This document shows, piece after piece, positions 42,622 through 50,664 of a stretch of 64,000 nt of DNA (positions are counted from its first letter, which is position 1; every line of letters begins with the position of its first letter). The stretch is from Nitrospirota bacterium (lineage in GTDB: Bacteria > Nitrospirota > Nitrospiria > SBBL01 > JAADHI01): assembly GCA_029261155.1 (NCBI GenBank), contig JAJDBW010000048.1:1-64000 (forward strand), written 5' to 3'. Position numbers and translations under genes: made by a program. Under the pieces are notes generated by a model. The model saw only the letters and a program-made list of their open reading frames with translations. It was not told the origin of the DNA and made no database searches.

Positions 42622-43179
42622 TTGGAAAGAAAAACGATCGCTCACCGTAAAGGCTTTACGGTCATTGAAATGCTGGTCTCGATTTCAATTGTTGGGATCG
42701 TCACGGCCCTTGCTCTTCCTTCGATCAATCATGTTATCCTACGACATCGCGTAAAAGACGCCGCAAGAGAGATTGCATCGAGCCTGCATCTTTTACGTTT
42801 GAGGGCCATCTCAACCAACATTCCAACCTATCTTGATTTCAGCGTGGGGCAAGGTTTTTACACGGCTTTCGTCGATGAAAACGACGATCCTAACATGAAT
42901 CCCCCCGCCGAAACCGAGGCCACGCAGTTGCGCTTTCGTGACGCTTTGGGTGGGATAAAAGGCAGAAAACTGCCGGAAGGGGTGCGTTTCGGTTCCGTGA
43001 CATTTCCAGAAAACCCGGCGGGTACAGTAAACCGGGCGGGGTTTAACCCCGATGGCATGCCAAGTTCCGCAGGCGCGGTGACCCTCGAAAACACGCTCAG
43101 CGATTCCTACAGAGTGAGCGTTGTCCCAGTGACTGGAAGGGTCAAAATTTGGAAATGGGACGGAAACACTTGGAAATGA
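42622..43179 (+). CDS. FimT/GspH-type pseudopilin
   Basis: The 185-residue minor pilin has a prepilin leader with cleavage site RKG|FTVIEMLVSISIVGIVTAL, where the glutamate at +5 is conserved. A GspH domain follows with RLRAISTNIPTYLDFS. It starts with TTG. FimT-type minor pilins prime pilus assembly and in some species bind DNA. It is the first of four pseudopilin genes in a row (PilV, PilW and PilX types follow). The prepilin peptidase gene lies 3.5 kb upstream. Confidence 0.85.
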   Translation: MERKTIAHRKGFTVIEMLVSISIVGIVTALALPSINHVILRHRVKDAAREIASSLHLLRLRAISTNIPTYLDFSVGQGFYTAFVDENDDPNMNPPAETEATQLRFRDALGGIKGRKLPEGVRFGSVTFPENPAGTVNRAGFNPDGMPSSAGAVTLENTLSDSYRVSVVPVTGRVKIWKWDGNTWK

Positions 43180-43195
43180 ATTTGCTGGATCAAGG

Positions 43196-43579
43196 ATGAA
43201 ATTGGCGAAATCTCAAGACGGCTTTACCCTGATAGAGGTGCTGATGGCCACGGTCATCCTTTCGGTGGGTTTTTTGGCCCTTGCGGCCATGACGATGGCT
43301 GTGATCAACGGCAACGCGAGGGCGAACAAGGTGACTGTTGCCACGGCATTGGCACAGGAAAAAGTAGAAGAGATCAGGCAGAGGCCTTTCGCCGCCATCG
43401 TTGACGAGCCCGAGCCTTATGGCAGTATTGCGAATTATGATTGGGCGCGCCGTGATACGACCGTTAGCGATGACACCCCTGAGGCCGATGTCAAAACAAT
43501 ACAAGTCGCGGTGAGCATCAAGGATTCCCAGGGCGGCGATAAAACCTTGGCGGCCTTCACGGTTTTAAAAAGCCAATAG
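43196..43579 (+). CDS. PilV-type minor pilin
   Basis: The 127-residue protein has a prepilin leader ending SQDG|FTLIEVLMATVILSVGFLAL, with the expected Glu at +5. Downstream the sequence KVTVATALAQEKVEEIRQRP is typical of PilV-type pseudopilins. It follows the FimT-type gene by 16 bp and precedes the PilW-type gene by 31 bp. It probably forms part of the priming complex at the pilus tip. Confidence 0.85.
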   Translation: MKLAKSQDGFTLIEVLMATVILSVGFLALAAMTMAVINGNARANKVTVATALAQEKVEEIRQRPFAAIVDEPEPYGSIANYDWARRDTTVSDDTPEADVKTIQVAVSIKDSQGGDKTLAAFTVLKSQ

Positions 43580-43610
43580 CAGAAACATTCCTCTAAAAAT
43601 AGAGCCGAAA

Positions 43611-44234
43611 TTGTTCGTTTTAAAAGCCGGAAAAAACCAAAGGGGCTATACCCTGATCGAAACGATGATGGCCTTGGCGATCAGTGGGATCTTGATCTAT
43701 GGCATCGGCGGGGTCTTGAATGCACAACAGAAGGCCTATTCCCTTCAGGAGCAGATCCTTGAAATGCAAGAGGGTTTGAGGATCGCATCGATCTTAATGA
43801 ATCGCGAGATCCGGATGGCGGGATACGATCCGACCGGCACAGCCAATGCCGGGATCGTGTTCGCCGATACAGATCGTATTGAATTTACCAGAGATCTGAG
43901 TGGGGATGGTTCCTTCGATGAGGATGAAAATGGAAAGATGGATAAAAATGAAGTCATCACCTATTCCCTATACCCACCCAAGTACAAAAATAAACTGGGC
44001 AGAATCAGTGGAGGCGGAAACAATAACCCTGTCTTGGAAAATGTCGAAAGCATAGTGTTTACCTATCGAACGGCATCTGGGCTTGAGCTGGCCACGCCAG
44101 TAGCAGATACGGGCCTAATCCGAAATATTGAGGTGACCCTCACCGCCAAAACCGCCAAAGCAGATCCGAAATATCCTAAGAATAATGGCTATCGGACAAG
44201 ATCCCTGACGACGAAGATTAACCTCAGAAATTGA
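43611..44234 (+). CDS. PilW-type minor pilin
   Basis: The 207-residue protein has a leader cut before tyrosine (NQRG|YTLIETMMALAISGIL) instead of phenylalanine, a minor variant at +1. MNREIRMAGYDPTGTANAG and the internal repeats of DGSFDEDENG are typical of PilW-like proteins; the Asp-rich loop (DLSGDGSFDEDENGKMDKNE) resembles a calcium-binding loop. The start is TTG. It sits between the PilV- and PilX-type genes in the minor pilin cluster. Confidence 0.85.
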   Translation: MFVLKAGKNQRGYTLIETMMALAISGILIYGIGGVLNAQQKAYSLQEQILEMQEGLRIASILMNREIRMAGYDPTGTANAGIVFADTDRIEFTRDLSGDGSFDEDENGKMDKNEVITYSLYPPKYKNKLGRISGGGNNNPVLENVESIVFTYRTASGLELATPVADTGLIRNIEVTLTAKTAKADPKYPKNNGYRTRSLTTKINLRN

Positions 44235-44252
44235 TCGATGCTTAGATGAGAG

Positions 44253-45500
44253 ATGAAAAGATTGGATAAGACCATCGATAGAAAACGGACCCGTCCGATT
44301 GTCCGGAACGAATCTGGCATCGCGCTCGTCACGGCGCTCCTTTCCATGGCCTTGCTCACCCTGATGGGAACGGCGGCCCTGACGATGACGGACCTTGAGA
44401 TTAAGATCAGCGCGAACGATAAATCGGCGAAGGAGGCCTTTTATATCGCCGAGGCGGGAATAGAACATGCCTGGGCCATTTTAAGAACGGCGTCTTTCGA
44501 CGAAGTTTTGAAGGGCCTTGATGAAGATAGAGACACCATCGACGATAACGGCATACTTCGTTTCGGAGCGAGTGTTCCTTTTGCCCAGGGGGCCTATGAG
44601 GTGAGGGTCACGGATAACGACGACGGGGACGAGGATCCGTGGAACGATAGCGATGGGAGCCTTATTGTGACTTCAACCGGGGCGTCAGCCACAGGGCCTA
44701 GACAAAAGATAGAGGTGGTTGTTCGGAAAATCGTGCCCAATCCCATTGGTCTGAGGGGAGCCGTGACTTCCAATGGAAATGTTTTGGCGGGTGGCAATAT
44801 GCAAATCGATGGACGCGATCATAATATCGACGGGGTGTACATTCAGGAGGAAAATATTGGCTTAGGCAACTTTGGTGTCAACACTACCGGCGATTTGAAT
44901 CAAATGGGCAGCGAAGCCGTTATCGGGGGCACGGTGGACGGCATTGACTACGAACCCGACAACCCCCCGGAAAATGTATTTGTCATCAAGGAAAGAGCGG
45001 ATCGGGAAGCCCCAGAAACACCTGAAGCCGTCTTGGGTTTAAAAGAGGATCAATTAAAAACGATGGCGATGAATGGAATAAATGGCAGCCAATATGTGAC
45101 CGATCCGAGGGAGCTAAGTTATCCCTTGAAAGGGATTACTTATGTCGAACTTCCCAATGGCGACATATGGGATACCAACGCCAAGCTGAATAATCCCAAG
45201 GTGAATACAGTAAATTTTGACGGGAGTAAGGGGATTCTCGTCGTTCACAATCAATGGATAAATGCCACGATACATAAAACAAGTCATGGGACTTTCAGGG
45301 GGATCATCATCGCCGATGAATACGAGACGATCCGCAGCGATATTATCGGGGCCGTCGTGACGCTTTCTTCGGAAGAACAGAAGCTCGGCACGGCAAAGGC
45401 AAAGATCAAATATAGCAACGCCGCAATCGATGCCGCATTGAAAACCGTGTCTACGGAGTTGACCTCCTTATCGTGGCGTGAGGGATTTAAACCCCATTAA
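44253..45500 (+). CDS. PilX-like minor pilin with long C-terminal domain
   Basis: The 415-residue protein has a pilin-like N-terminus: NESG|IALVTALLSMALLTLMGTAAL, lacking the +5 glutamate, as is usual for PilX/GspK-type proteins. DLEIKISANDKSAKEAFYIAEAGIEHA is typical of this family. The remaining 300 residues form a large globular part with Gly/Asn/Asp-rich segments. It is longer than ordinary PilX. The usual tip adhesin pilY1 is not downstream; moaE follows on the opposite strand. It closes the minor pilin cluster. Confidence 0.8.
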   Translation: MKRLDKTIDRKRTRPIVRNESGIALVTALLSMALLTLMGTAALTMTDLEIKISANDKSAKEAFYIAEAGIEHAWAILRTASFDEVLKGLDEDRDTIDDNGILRFGASVPFAQGAYEVRVTDNDDGDEDPWNDSDGSLIVTSTGASATGPRQKIEVVVRKIVPNPIGLRGAVTSNGNVLAGGNMQIDGRDHNIDGVYIQEENIGLGNFGVNTTGDLNQMGSEAVIGGTVDGIDYEPDNPPENVFVIKERADREAPETPEAVLGLKEDQLKTMAMNGINGSQYVTDPRELSYPLKGITYVELPNGDIWDTNAKLNNPKVNTVNFDGSKGILVVHNQWINATIHKTSHGTFRGIIIADEYETIRSDIIGAVVTLSSEEQKLGTAKAKIKYSNAAIDAALKTVSTELTSLSWREGFKPH

Positions 45501-45546
45501 TAGCGGGTTTTTTTCAAGGGATTCTAAGTGGGAGGGGCAGCAATTT

Positions 45547-45975
45547 TTAAGGGTGCTCTTCAACCCAGACCACGCCTTTGGGGGTGGTTTCTTTTTTCCA
45601 AATAGGCGTGATGCGTTTTAATTCGTCAATACACCACGAACAGGCGCGAAAGGCATCCTGCCGATGTTCGGCGCCGACCACAATCAAAACAATGTTTTCA
45701 CCAATCGATCGCTCACCCACGCGGTGAATAATGGTGACCTCTATGATGTCGTAATCTTGCAGAGCCTGTTCTCGGATCTCTGCAAGCCTTTTTTCAGCCA
45801 TACCCGGATAATGCTCGAAGTCGATTTTATGGATCTCTTGGCCTTTTGAAAAATCCCGTGCCGTCCCCAGGAATGAAACAATGCCGCCAATTCGCCTAGA
45901 GCTTTCCCGGACGCGAACGGTCTCGTCTTCGATGCTAAAATCTTCAGTCTGAATTCGAATGTTTCCTTGGCCCAT
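45547..45975 (-). CDS. moaE: Molybdopterin synthase catalytic subunit
   Basis: The 142-residue subunit converts precursor Z (cPMP) to molybdopterin with MoaD as sulfur donor. Typical blocks: GGIVSFLGTARDFSKG, IDFEHYPGMAEKRLAEIREQ, IIHRVGERSIGENIVLIVV and the substrate-contacting WIDELKRITPIWKKE near the C-terminus. It lies 41 bp after moaD on the same strand and probably shares its mRNA. The related moaC lies about 15 kb away. Cytoplasmic. Confidence 0.94.
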   Translation of the reverse strand: MGQGNIRIQTEDFSIEDETVRVRESSRRIGGIVSFLGTARDFSKGQEIHKIDFEHYPGMAEKRLAEIREQALQDYDIIEVTIIHRVGERSIGENIVLIVVGAEHRQDAFRACSWCIDELKRITPIWKKETTPKGVVWVEEHP

Positions 45976-46016
45976 CGTTTCGTCCTTTCCAAAAGTAGAA
46001 CGTCTAATCTTGCTTT

Positions 46017-46265
46017 TTAACCCCCGGCAAAAGGTGGAAGAAAAGCGATCTCGTCTCCATCGTTAATCAAATAACTTCGTTCAACCACCTCTTGGTTTAC
46101 AGAAATGAGGATTTTTCCTTCCTGGAGCCCTTCTTTTAAAGGAGGTAAGTCTTTTACTAATTTTTCAAGTAATTCTTCTAAAGAGGTGCCTTTTTCGACA
46201 TCAAGCGAAAGCTCGCTTTTTCCGATGAGGTGTTTCAAAACTGCGAAAAACTTCAAATTCACCAT
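46017..46265 (-). CDS. moaD: Molybdopterin synthase sulfur-carrier subunit
   Basis: The 82-residue ubiquitin-like protein ends in the characteristic Gly-Gly (PFAGG), which carries the thiocarboxylate used by MoaE. Conserved parts are FFAVLKHLIGKSELSLD, LEELLEKLVKDLP and DGDEIAFLPP. It lies upstream of moaE in the same operon. Length and C-terminus are standard. Confidence 0.93.
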   Translation of the reverse strand: MVNLKFFAVLKHLIGKSELSLDVEKGTSLEELLEKLVKDLPPLKEGLQEGKILISVNQEVVERSYLINDGDEIAFLPPFAGG

Positions 46266-46732
46266 CTCTTAAACCTCCAATAAAGTATAGAAACTATAAC
46301 CGCTTCTATTGATTTCTGTCAAGATGAGGGGGAGGGCTCAGCGCTTCTTACTCGGTTCGAATTGTATTTTGAGGAAAATGACGGGAGATGGCCTTATGCT
46401 TCAGAAGCGTTCATGACGCATGTCTTATCTTATCAAAGGTTTTATCTGTTGGTATTAAAAGGTTATCCGATAGGGCAGAAGAAAATCTAGGAAATCCTAA
46501 AAAGTGTAATGTATAACGACAGGGCTTGTGAAGCTCGATCTTGAATAAAATTAATATAAATCAATTAGTTATTCGTATTTATTGCACCACCCCCCTCTTA
46601 TGGGGTGATCGTTTATTTTACAATATGATTGTTGTTTTGCTCAGGTAAAACCAAAGTCTTAAAGCCACTTTATTATTATTTTATTATATAAATACAATTA
46701 CTTATGCTCTCATTTTGAGTTATTCTTTCGTC
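46266..46732. other. AT-rich intergenic region upstream of the PEP-CTERM gene
   Basis: About 470 bp of increasingly AT-rich sequence, with AT tracts around 46660-46700 that could bind an IHF-like protein. A short hairpin CACCCC/GGGGTG occurs near 46587-46606. No gene was found. Its composition suits an enhancer region for the sigma-54-like promoter immediately downstream. Confidence 0.4.
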
Positions 46733-46749
46733 TTGGCATAGCTATTGTA
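46733..46749 (+). promoter_or_regulatory. Sigma-54-type promoter (-24/-12) for the PEP-CTERM gene
   Basis: The sequence TTGGCATAGCTATTGTA keeps GG at -24 and, with the required 10-bp spacing, GT in place of GC at -12. It lies 57 bp upstream of the start codon, so transcription would begin near 46760. PEP-CTERM genes are often under PrsK/PrsR and sigma-54 control, and two sigma-54 activators are encoded in this window. The GC-to-GT change weakens the match. Confidence 0.5.
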
Positions 46750-46805
46750 TATATCGAGCCTAATTGGATTGTGTTATGTGTTTTATTAAAGATCGGAGGC
46801 ATAGA

Positions 46806-47432
46806 ATGATGAAAGTCGTACGTTTTTTGATAGCGGTTGCTTCGGTGGGTATTTTTTCGACTTCCGCGATGGCAATTGGTGTGATTGATTTAGATGTGAC
46901 CGTGAACCCAAACTATGGTGGGAGCTTTTCTGGCTTAGGCGATACCACAGGCACGGCCCTTTATAATTTTGGCGTTAGTCCAACAAGTACCTATGGTGCA
47001 AGCTTTGTTTCCTTGGCGTTCGAAAGAGATATTTTTGCAAGCATCGGTGTTCCTTCCATTATCTCCGGACCCTTGGGATTTTCACTCTCAGTGGATACAA
47101 GTGATCCAACGGTGACCACGATTGATGGCGGGGCATTGCTTCCTGGGGAATATGCCCGTTTTACAGTTGATTACACTTTAACGGATACCAACGCCTACTA
47201 CTTGGGTACGGATCCAAATAACGTTCCGGCAACTTGGACTTGGGATCTTGATGGTCCCGATGCCTGGAGCCAAGCCGCGTCAGCGGTTAATCTTAATGGC
47301 GCCAGATTGGTTGCTGTTGGCGGCGGGTCCGCCGCCATTCCTGAACCCACGGGTTTAGTTCTGCTCGGGTCTGGTCTTCTCAGTCTCGGTCTATTACGCA
47401 GTGTCCGTTCAAAAAGTTCGAGCAAAGGTTAA
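46806..47432 (+). CDS. PEP-CTERM sorting-domain protein
   Basis: An exported protein with signal peptide VVRFLIAVASVGIFSTSAMA. The body is Thr/Ser/Gly-rich and beta-like (NPNYGGSFSGLGDTTGTALY). The C-terminus has the PEP-CTERM signal: PEPTGLVLLGSGLLSLGLL followed by a basic tail with RSVRSKSSSKG. Exosortase would cleave it at the PEP site. I chose the ATG at 46806, 6 nt after GGAGG, rather than an upstream in-frame start. Exosortase itself is not in the window. It is followed by a strong terminator, so it is a single-gene unit. It may be an extracellular matrix component. Confidence 0.88.
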   Translation: MMKVVRFLIAVASVGIFSTSAMAIGVIDLDVTVNPNYGGSFSGLGDTTGTALYNFGVSPTSTYGASFVSLAFERDIFASIGVPSIISGPLGFSLSVDTSDPTVTTIDGGALLPGEYARFTVDYTLTDTNAYYLGTDPNNVPATWTWDLDGPDAWSQAASAVNLNGARLVAVGGGSAAIPEPTGLVLLGSGLLSLGLLRSVRSKSSSKG

Positions 47433-47461
47433 CACCGGTTAACTGAGTAGCAAACTACTTT

Positions 47462-47505
47462 AAAGAGGGTGAAGCGATAGTAAGTTCGCTTCACCCTCTT
47501 TTTTT
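47462..47505 (+). terminator. Rho-independent terminator after the PEP-CTERM gene
   Basis: AGAGGGTGAAGCGA (47464-47477) pairs perfectly with TCGCTTCACCCTCT (47486-47499) around an 8-nt loop, extended by two A-T pairs, and is followed by a run of seven T. It lies 30 bp after the stop codon. Confidence 0.95.
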
Positions 47506-47872
47506 GTCTTGTTCGCTAAGCCAAATTCGCTTTATGTCCTCTTCTAAATCAAAGTTTAAGGTTTATCCTGCCTTAGCGTTTAGGTTCCCTTGAACCCTCG
47601 TCAACATCTTGCTACTATGGGCGCTTAATCGTCATATTCTTTTCGAGATCACCATTTTGCTAGAATGATTTCGCATCTATCCGCCGTTTTGATGAAGACT
47701 TAGTGCTTGTCAGAATGGACAAGATAGGTGCAAACACAGGGTATGGGGAACGACTTTAAGACATCTGTGGCGATATGAGGTCTGTATTTTCTTGATCGGA
47801 AAACCACTTTTCTTTTTCTCCTTTTCTTCGATAATTATTGGTCGCAGAATGTTGTTATTGTGAAGGACAACG
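47506..47872. other. Intergenic stretch, no gene recognised
   Basis: About 370 bp between the terminator and the HEAT-repeat gene. It holds a small dyad, CTTGTC (47706-47711) and GACAAG (47718-47723), which might be an operator. Otherwise nothing was identified. Confidence 0.4.
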
Positions 47873-49264
47873 ATGTCTAGGAACCATCTTGTAAAAAAGA
47901 TGAAGCGAAGTCTCTACGGTGCCCTGCTCATCTCTCTTTTCTTTCAATTCGGATGCCCAAGTTCTGCGGACAAAGCCATTGTTGAGGCTCAGCATGCCTA
48001 CGAGTCCGGTGAGTACAATCGGAGCCTTGCCCTGAGCGATGCCATTCTTCAAAAATCGCCTAGCGATTTTACAGCCCATCGACTGAAGGCCTTATCTTAC
48101 CTTGCACAAGGATCGACGCAGGCGGCCTTAAACGACTATGACTTAGTTGAAAAAAGGCATCCTGAAATCGCCCCCGCCTTGTTAAAAGTAATTGCAGTGG
48201 CCATGATCCGGCAAGCACTCCAAAACGAAAATATGTTCGTCCGAAGCGCAGGAGTTAAAGCGATCGGGGAGATGGGCGATCCCGAACTTGTTCCCTTCAT
48301 TGTTCCGAGTATGCGGGATCAAGAGACTTTCGTTCGTTTTTTTGCCGTGGAATCCTTTGGGATGTTGGGTGGACCCGATGCCTTAAAACTTATTATGGCT
48401 GCGGCGGGTGACCCGGATGGCATGGTAAGAATGGCGGCGGTAAAAGTCCTTGATGAAATGGGTGAAGAAAAGGGCGATCATACCCAACTGATTAACCTCT
48501 TGGCGACTTTTTCGGGAGATGCAGACAAGGCCGTTCGCTTTTTTGCATTGGCATCCATGTCTCGGCTCGGAGATGACGAGGCCTTTGCCAAATTGATTGA
48601 GGGCGTTCAAAACCTGGAAGGCAATGAACGGATCGCCGGAGTGGCGGCGCTGGGCCGAAGTAAGCACCCCAAAGCCGCCGAACTTCTTGGTCCGTTTATC
48701 AAGGATTCCGATGCGACAATCCGAATGTATGCCGCAGAGGCAATGGGAGAACTCGCTGATCCCGTGCATTATCCGTCCTTAATCTCGGCCCTTACGGATG
48801 AGGAGTCCTCAGTCCGCGGCGCGGCGGCCACCTCGCTTGGAAAGCTCGGAAATAAGGAAGCCATCCCGGACCTCGAAAAAATGCTGACAGATCCTGAAGC
48901 CATGGTGAGGGTTTCTGCTGCGGAGGGCTTGAAGCGCTTGGGTAAAGAGGAATTGGAGGTCTATCGATTGGCTCTAACCGAACGCGATTATGGGGTCCGT
49001 CATTTTGCCATTGGTTCGCTTCGAAGGACCTGGGGTGAAAAGGCGATGCCACTTTTTAAAAGCGCATTGGAGGACAGCGCTCAGCGTGTTCGGATTGCCG
49101 CGATTCGCGCCATCGGCGATGTCGGCGGGATGGATGATTTGCCGCTCTTAAAGAAAGCCCTAAACGATCCGGATTTGGCGGTCCGGACTTATGCCGCTGG
49201 AAACGTGGGACGTGTATTAAATAAAGCCTCAGGAAGACAGTTAAAGAAAGTTAGCGCGGATTAA
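47873..49264 (+). CDS. TPR/HEAT-repeat lipoprotein
   Basis: The 463-residue protein has a lipoprotein signal (LLISLFFQFGC; lipobox FQFGC, residues about 19-28), then one or two TPR-like helices (YESGEYNRSLALSDAILQKSP) and about nine HEAT repeats from residue about 110. The repeats show the shared pattern G-x-D-P/L-V-P-F-I followed by V-R-x-x-A: for example GEMGDPELVPFIVPSM, GELADPVHYPSLISALTDEE and KLGNKEAIPDLEKMLTDPEA. HEAT solenoids act as protein scaffolds. The ligand is unknown. The start codon may be the second ATG (47900), which lies closer to the signal peptide. Confidence 0.85.
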   Translation: MSRNHLVKKMKRSLYGALLISLFFQFGCPSSADKAIVEAQHAYESGEYNRSLALSDAILQKSPSDFTAHRLKALSYLAQGSTQAALNDYDLVEKRHPEIAPALLKVIAVAMIRQALQNENMFVRSAGVKAIGEMGDPELVPFIVPSMRDQETFVRFFAVESFGMLGGPDALKLIMAAAGDPDGMVRMAAVKVLDEMGEEKGDHTQLINLLATFSGDADKAVRFFALASMSRLGDDEAFAKLIEGVQNLEGNERIAGVAALGRSKHPKAAELLGPFIKDSDATIRMYAAEAMGELADPVHYPSLISALTDEESSVRGAAATSLGKLGNKEAIPDLEKMLTDPEAMVRVSAAEGLKRLGKEELEVYRLALTERDYGVRHFAIGSLRRTWGEKAMPLFKSALEDSAQRVRIAAIRAIGDVGGMDDLPLLKKALNDPDLAVRTYAAGNVGRVLNKASGRQLKKVSAD

Positions 49265-49305
49265 CAGAAGAAGAGTCAGGAGTTTTTTTTCGATTATCTT
49301 GTACC

Positions 49306-49473
49306 TCAATCGCGCCTTTTAATGGCTCGCTTCATGATGCAAAGAAAAGGGTAGTCTTCATCGGGCTGATGAATGATCTGGACCAACTCCCAGCCATCCC
49401 CGCCGAGGAAATTGAGTTGATTGTCCATCTGCTGTCCCGCCAGATGCTCCGTTTTATATTCCCACTTGGACAC
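49306..49473 (-). CDS. Small DUF4177-like protein (55 aa)
   Basis: This short gene lies downstream of the patatin gene on the same strand. It starts with GTG at 49473 (a TTG lies four codons upstream) and reads VSKWEYKTEHL, then LNFLGGDGWELVQII, and ends CIMKRAIKRRD. The WEYKT start and the GxxGWELV core are typical of the DUF4177 family, whose function is not known. Coding sense is supported by the preserved family pattern. The ribosome-binding site is weak, so the start is uncertain. Confidence 0.7.
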   Translation of the reverse strand: MSKWEYKTEHLAGQQMDNQLNFLGGDGWELVQIIHQPDEDYPFLCIMKRAIKRRD

Positions 49474-49512
49474 TGGGCGTCTCAATATTCAAATAAATGG
49501 GGTTGGTTTCGA

Positions 49513-50427
49513 TTAATGATCGGGGCTGAGTTTTAAGAATTTTTTAACCCTGTTTTTCCATAACATCCGCTTCAGGGGTTTGATGATGGCACGTGCGGCT
49601 TTTTCGCCATGTTCGATGGCCTCGTCAAATCGCCAGAAATCAGACCAATGGATATTACCGAGTTCCGGGCGGATCATGCAATCGGCGTGTTGGGTTTGAA
49701 TGTCGGATAAAATAGATCGCGTGATTTCGTTTGCGCGCAACACAATATCTAAACCGCTAACAAAGTTTTGTTTTGGTTTGTCTTCCCCGGCGATATTGAC
49801 TGCAATCGTAAAATCCACATGCAGGTCTTTCAATGTCGAGACGGGGATTTGGTTGACCCAGCCCCCGTCGATAAGCTGAGAATTATCGACGGTGATGGGT
49901 GAGAAGACGCCCGGAATCGAACAACTGGCCGCCACAGCCCTTTGTATCGGGCCTTTAGAGAGCACCATCGGTTTTCCATTGGTCAAATCGGTTGCCACGG
50001 CGCAAAAGGGAATGGTGGTTTCCTCGATTTGGCTGTTGTCGAGGAGTTGGTTCATTTGGGAGAGGAAATCTTGTTCCGAAATAAAAGAGGTGCGTTGGAG
50101 CGAAATTCCCCAAAAGATGCCTTTTTGAAGGTAGGATTTCACATTGGTGATGAAGCTTTTGTTTTTCTTTTCTTCGTAATGTCGCTTGATAAAATATATT
50201 TTTGTTCGCCGAAATTGGTCGCTGTTTAAAAATTGAATCACGCGGCGTTGCAGGGCATCGGCATTGGGATTCTGCGCATACATTGCGCCGACGATCGCCC
50301 CAAAGCTTGTGCCTGCAATACCATCGATTTGTATGCCCTCCTCTTCTAATACTTTTAATACACCAATGTGTGCAATGCCTCTTGCACCACCGCCGCCGAG
50401 GGCCAAACCTATTTTTAATCCGGTCAT
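49513..50427 (-). CDS. Patatin-like phospholipase (RssA/NTE family)
   Basis: The 304-residue enzyme has the glycine-rich oxyanion motif GGGGARGIAHIGVL at the start, the nucleophile elbow GTSFG near residue 41 and the catalytic aspartate in DGGWVNQIP near residue 190. The patatin serine-aspartate dyad hydrolyses acyl chains of phospholipids or other esters. No signal peptide is present, so it probably acts in the cytoplasm or at the inner membrane. The ATG follows 3 bp after the stop of a Lys-rich gene on the same strand. Confidence 0.9.
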   Translation of the reverse strand: MTGLKIGLALGGGGARGIAHIGVLKVLEEEGIQIDGIAGTSFGAIVGAMYAQNPNADALQRRVIQFLNSDQFRRTKIYFIKRHYEEKKNKSFITNVKSYLQKGIFWGISLQRTSFISEQDFLSQMNQLLDNSQIEETTIPFCAVATDLTNGKPMVLSKGPIQRAVAASCSIPGVFSPITVDNSQLIDGGWVNQIPVSTLKDLHVDFTIAVNIAGEDKPKQNFVSGLDIVLRANEITRSILSDIQTQHADCMIRPELGNIHWSDFWRFDEAIEHGEKAARAIIKPLKRMLWKNRVKKFLKLSPDH

Positions 50428-50430
50428 TAC

Positions 50431-50628
50431 TTATGCTGCCTTTTCTTGTCCTTTTTTCTTTTTTGCTTTCGTTTCGATCATAATGGCTTTGGCTTTTAAA
50501 GCTCGTATTCTTCGCTGTGCACGTTTCAACTGTTTCTTCGCGTTTCGAATCGCCAGGGGTTTGTCGGTCATGTCTTTTAATTTTGATTTCAAATCCGTTA
50601 TTCGTTTTTCAAGGGCTTTCGCGTTCAT
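50431..50628 (-). CDS. Small Lys/Arg-rich coiled-coil protein (65 aa)
   Basis: The reading frame starts at ATG 50628, 7 nt after GGAGG, and encodes a highly basic helical chain: MNAKALEKRITDLKSKLKDM, AIRNAKKQLKRAQRRIRALK, ending in a KKKKGQEKAA tail. The heptad-like Leu/Ile/Ala pattern suggests a coiled coil or nucleic-acid-binding protein. It is coupled with the patatin gene (3 bp apart). No family was recognised. The good ribosome-binding site supports translation, but the composition is low-complexity. Confidence 0.6.
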   Translation of the reverse strand: MNAKALEKRITDLKSKLKDMTDKPLAIRNAKKQLKRAQRRIRALKAKAIMIETKAKKKKGQEKAA

Positions 50629-50664
50629 TGATATACCTCCCATTCATAATTGATGTGCGATTTC

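Noticed and set aside
46341-46380. GGTTCGAATTG resembling a tRNA T loop
   Set aside because: No acceptor or anticodon stem could be drawn around it.
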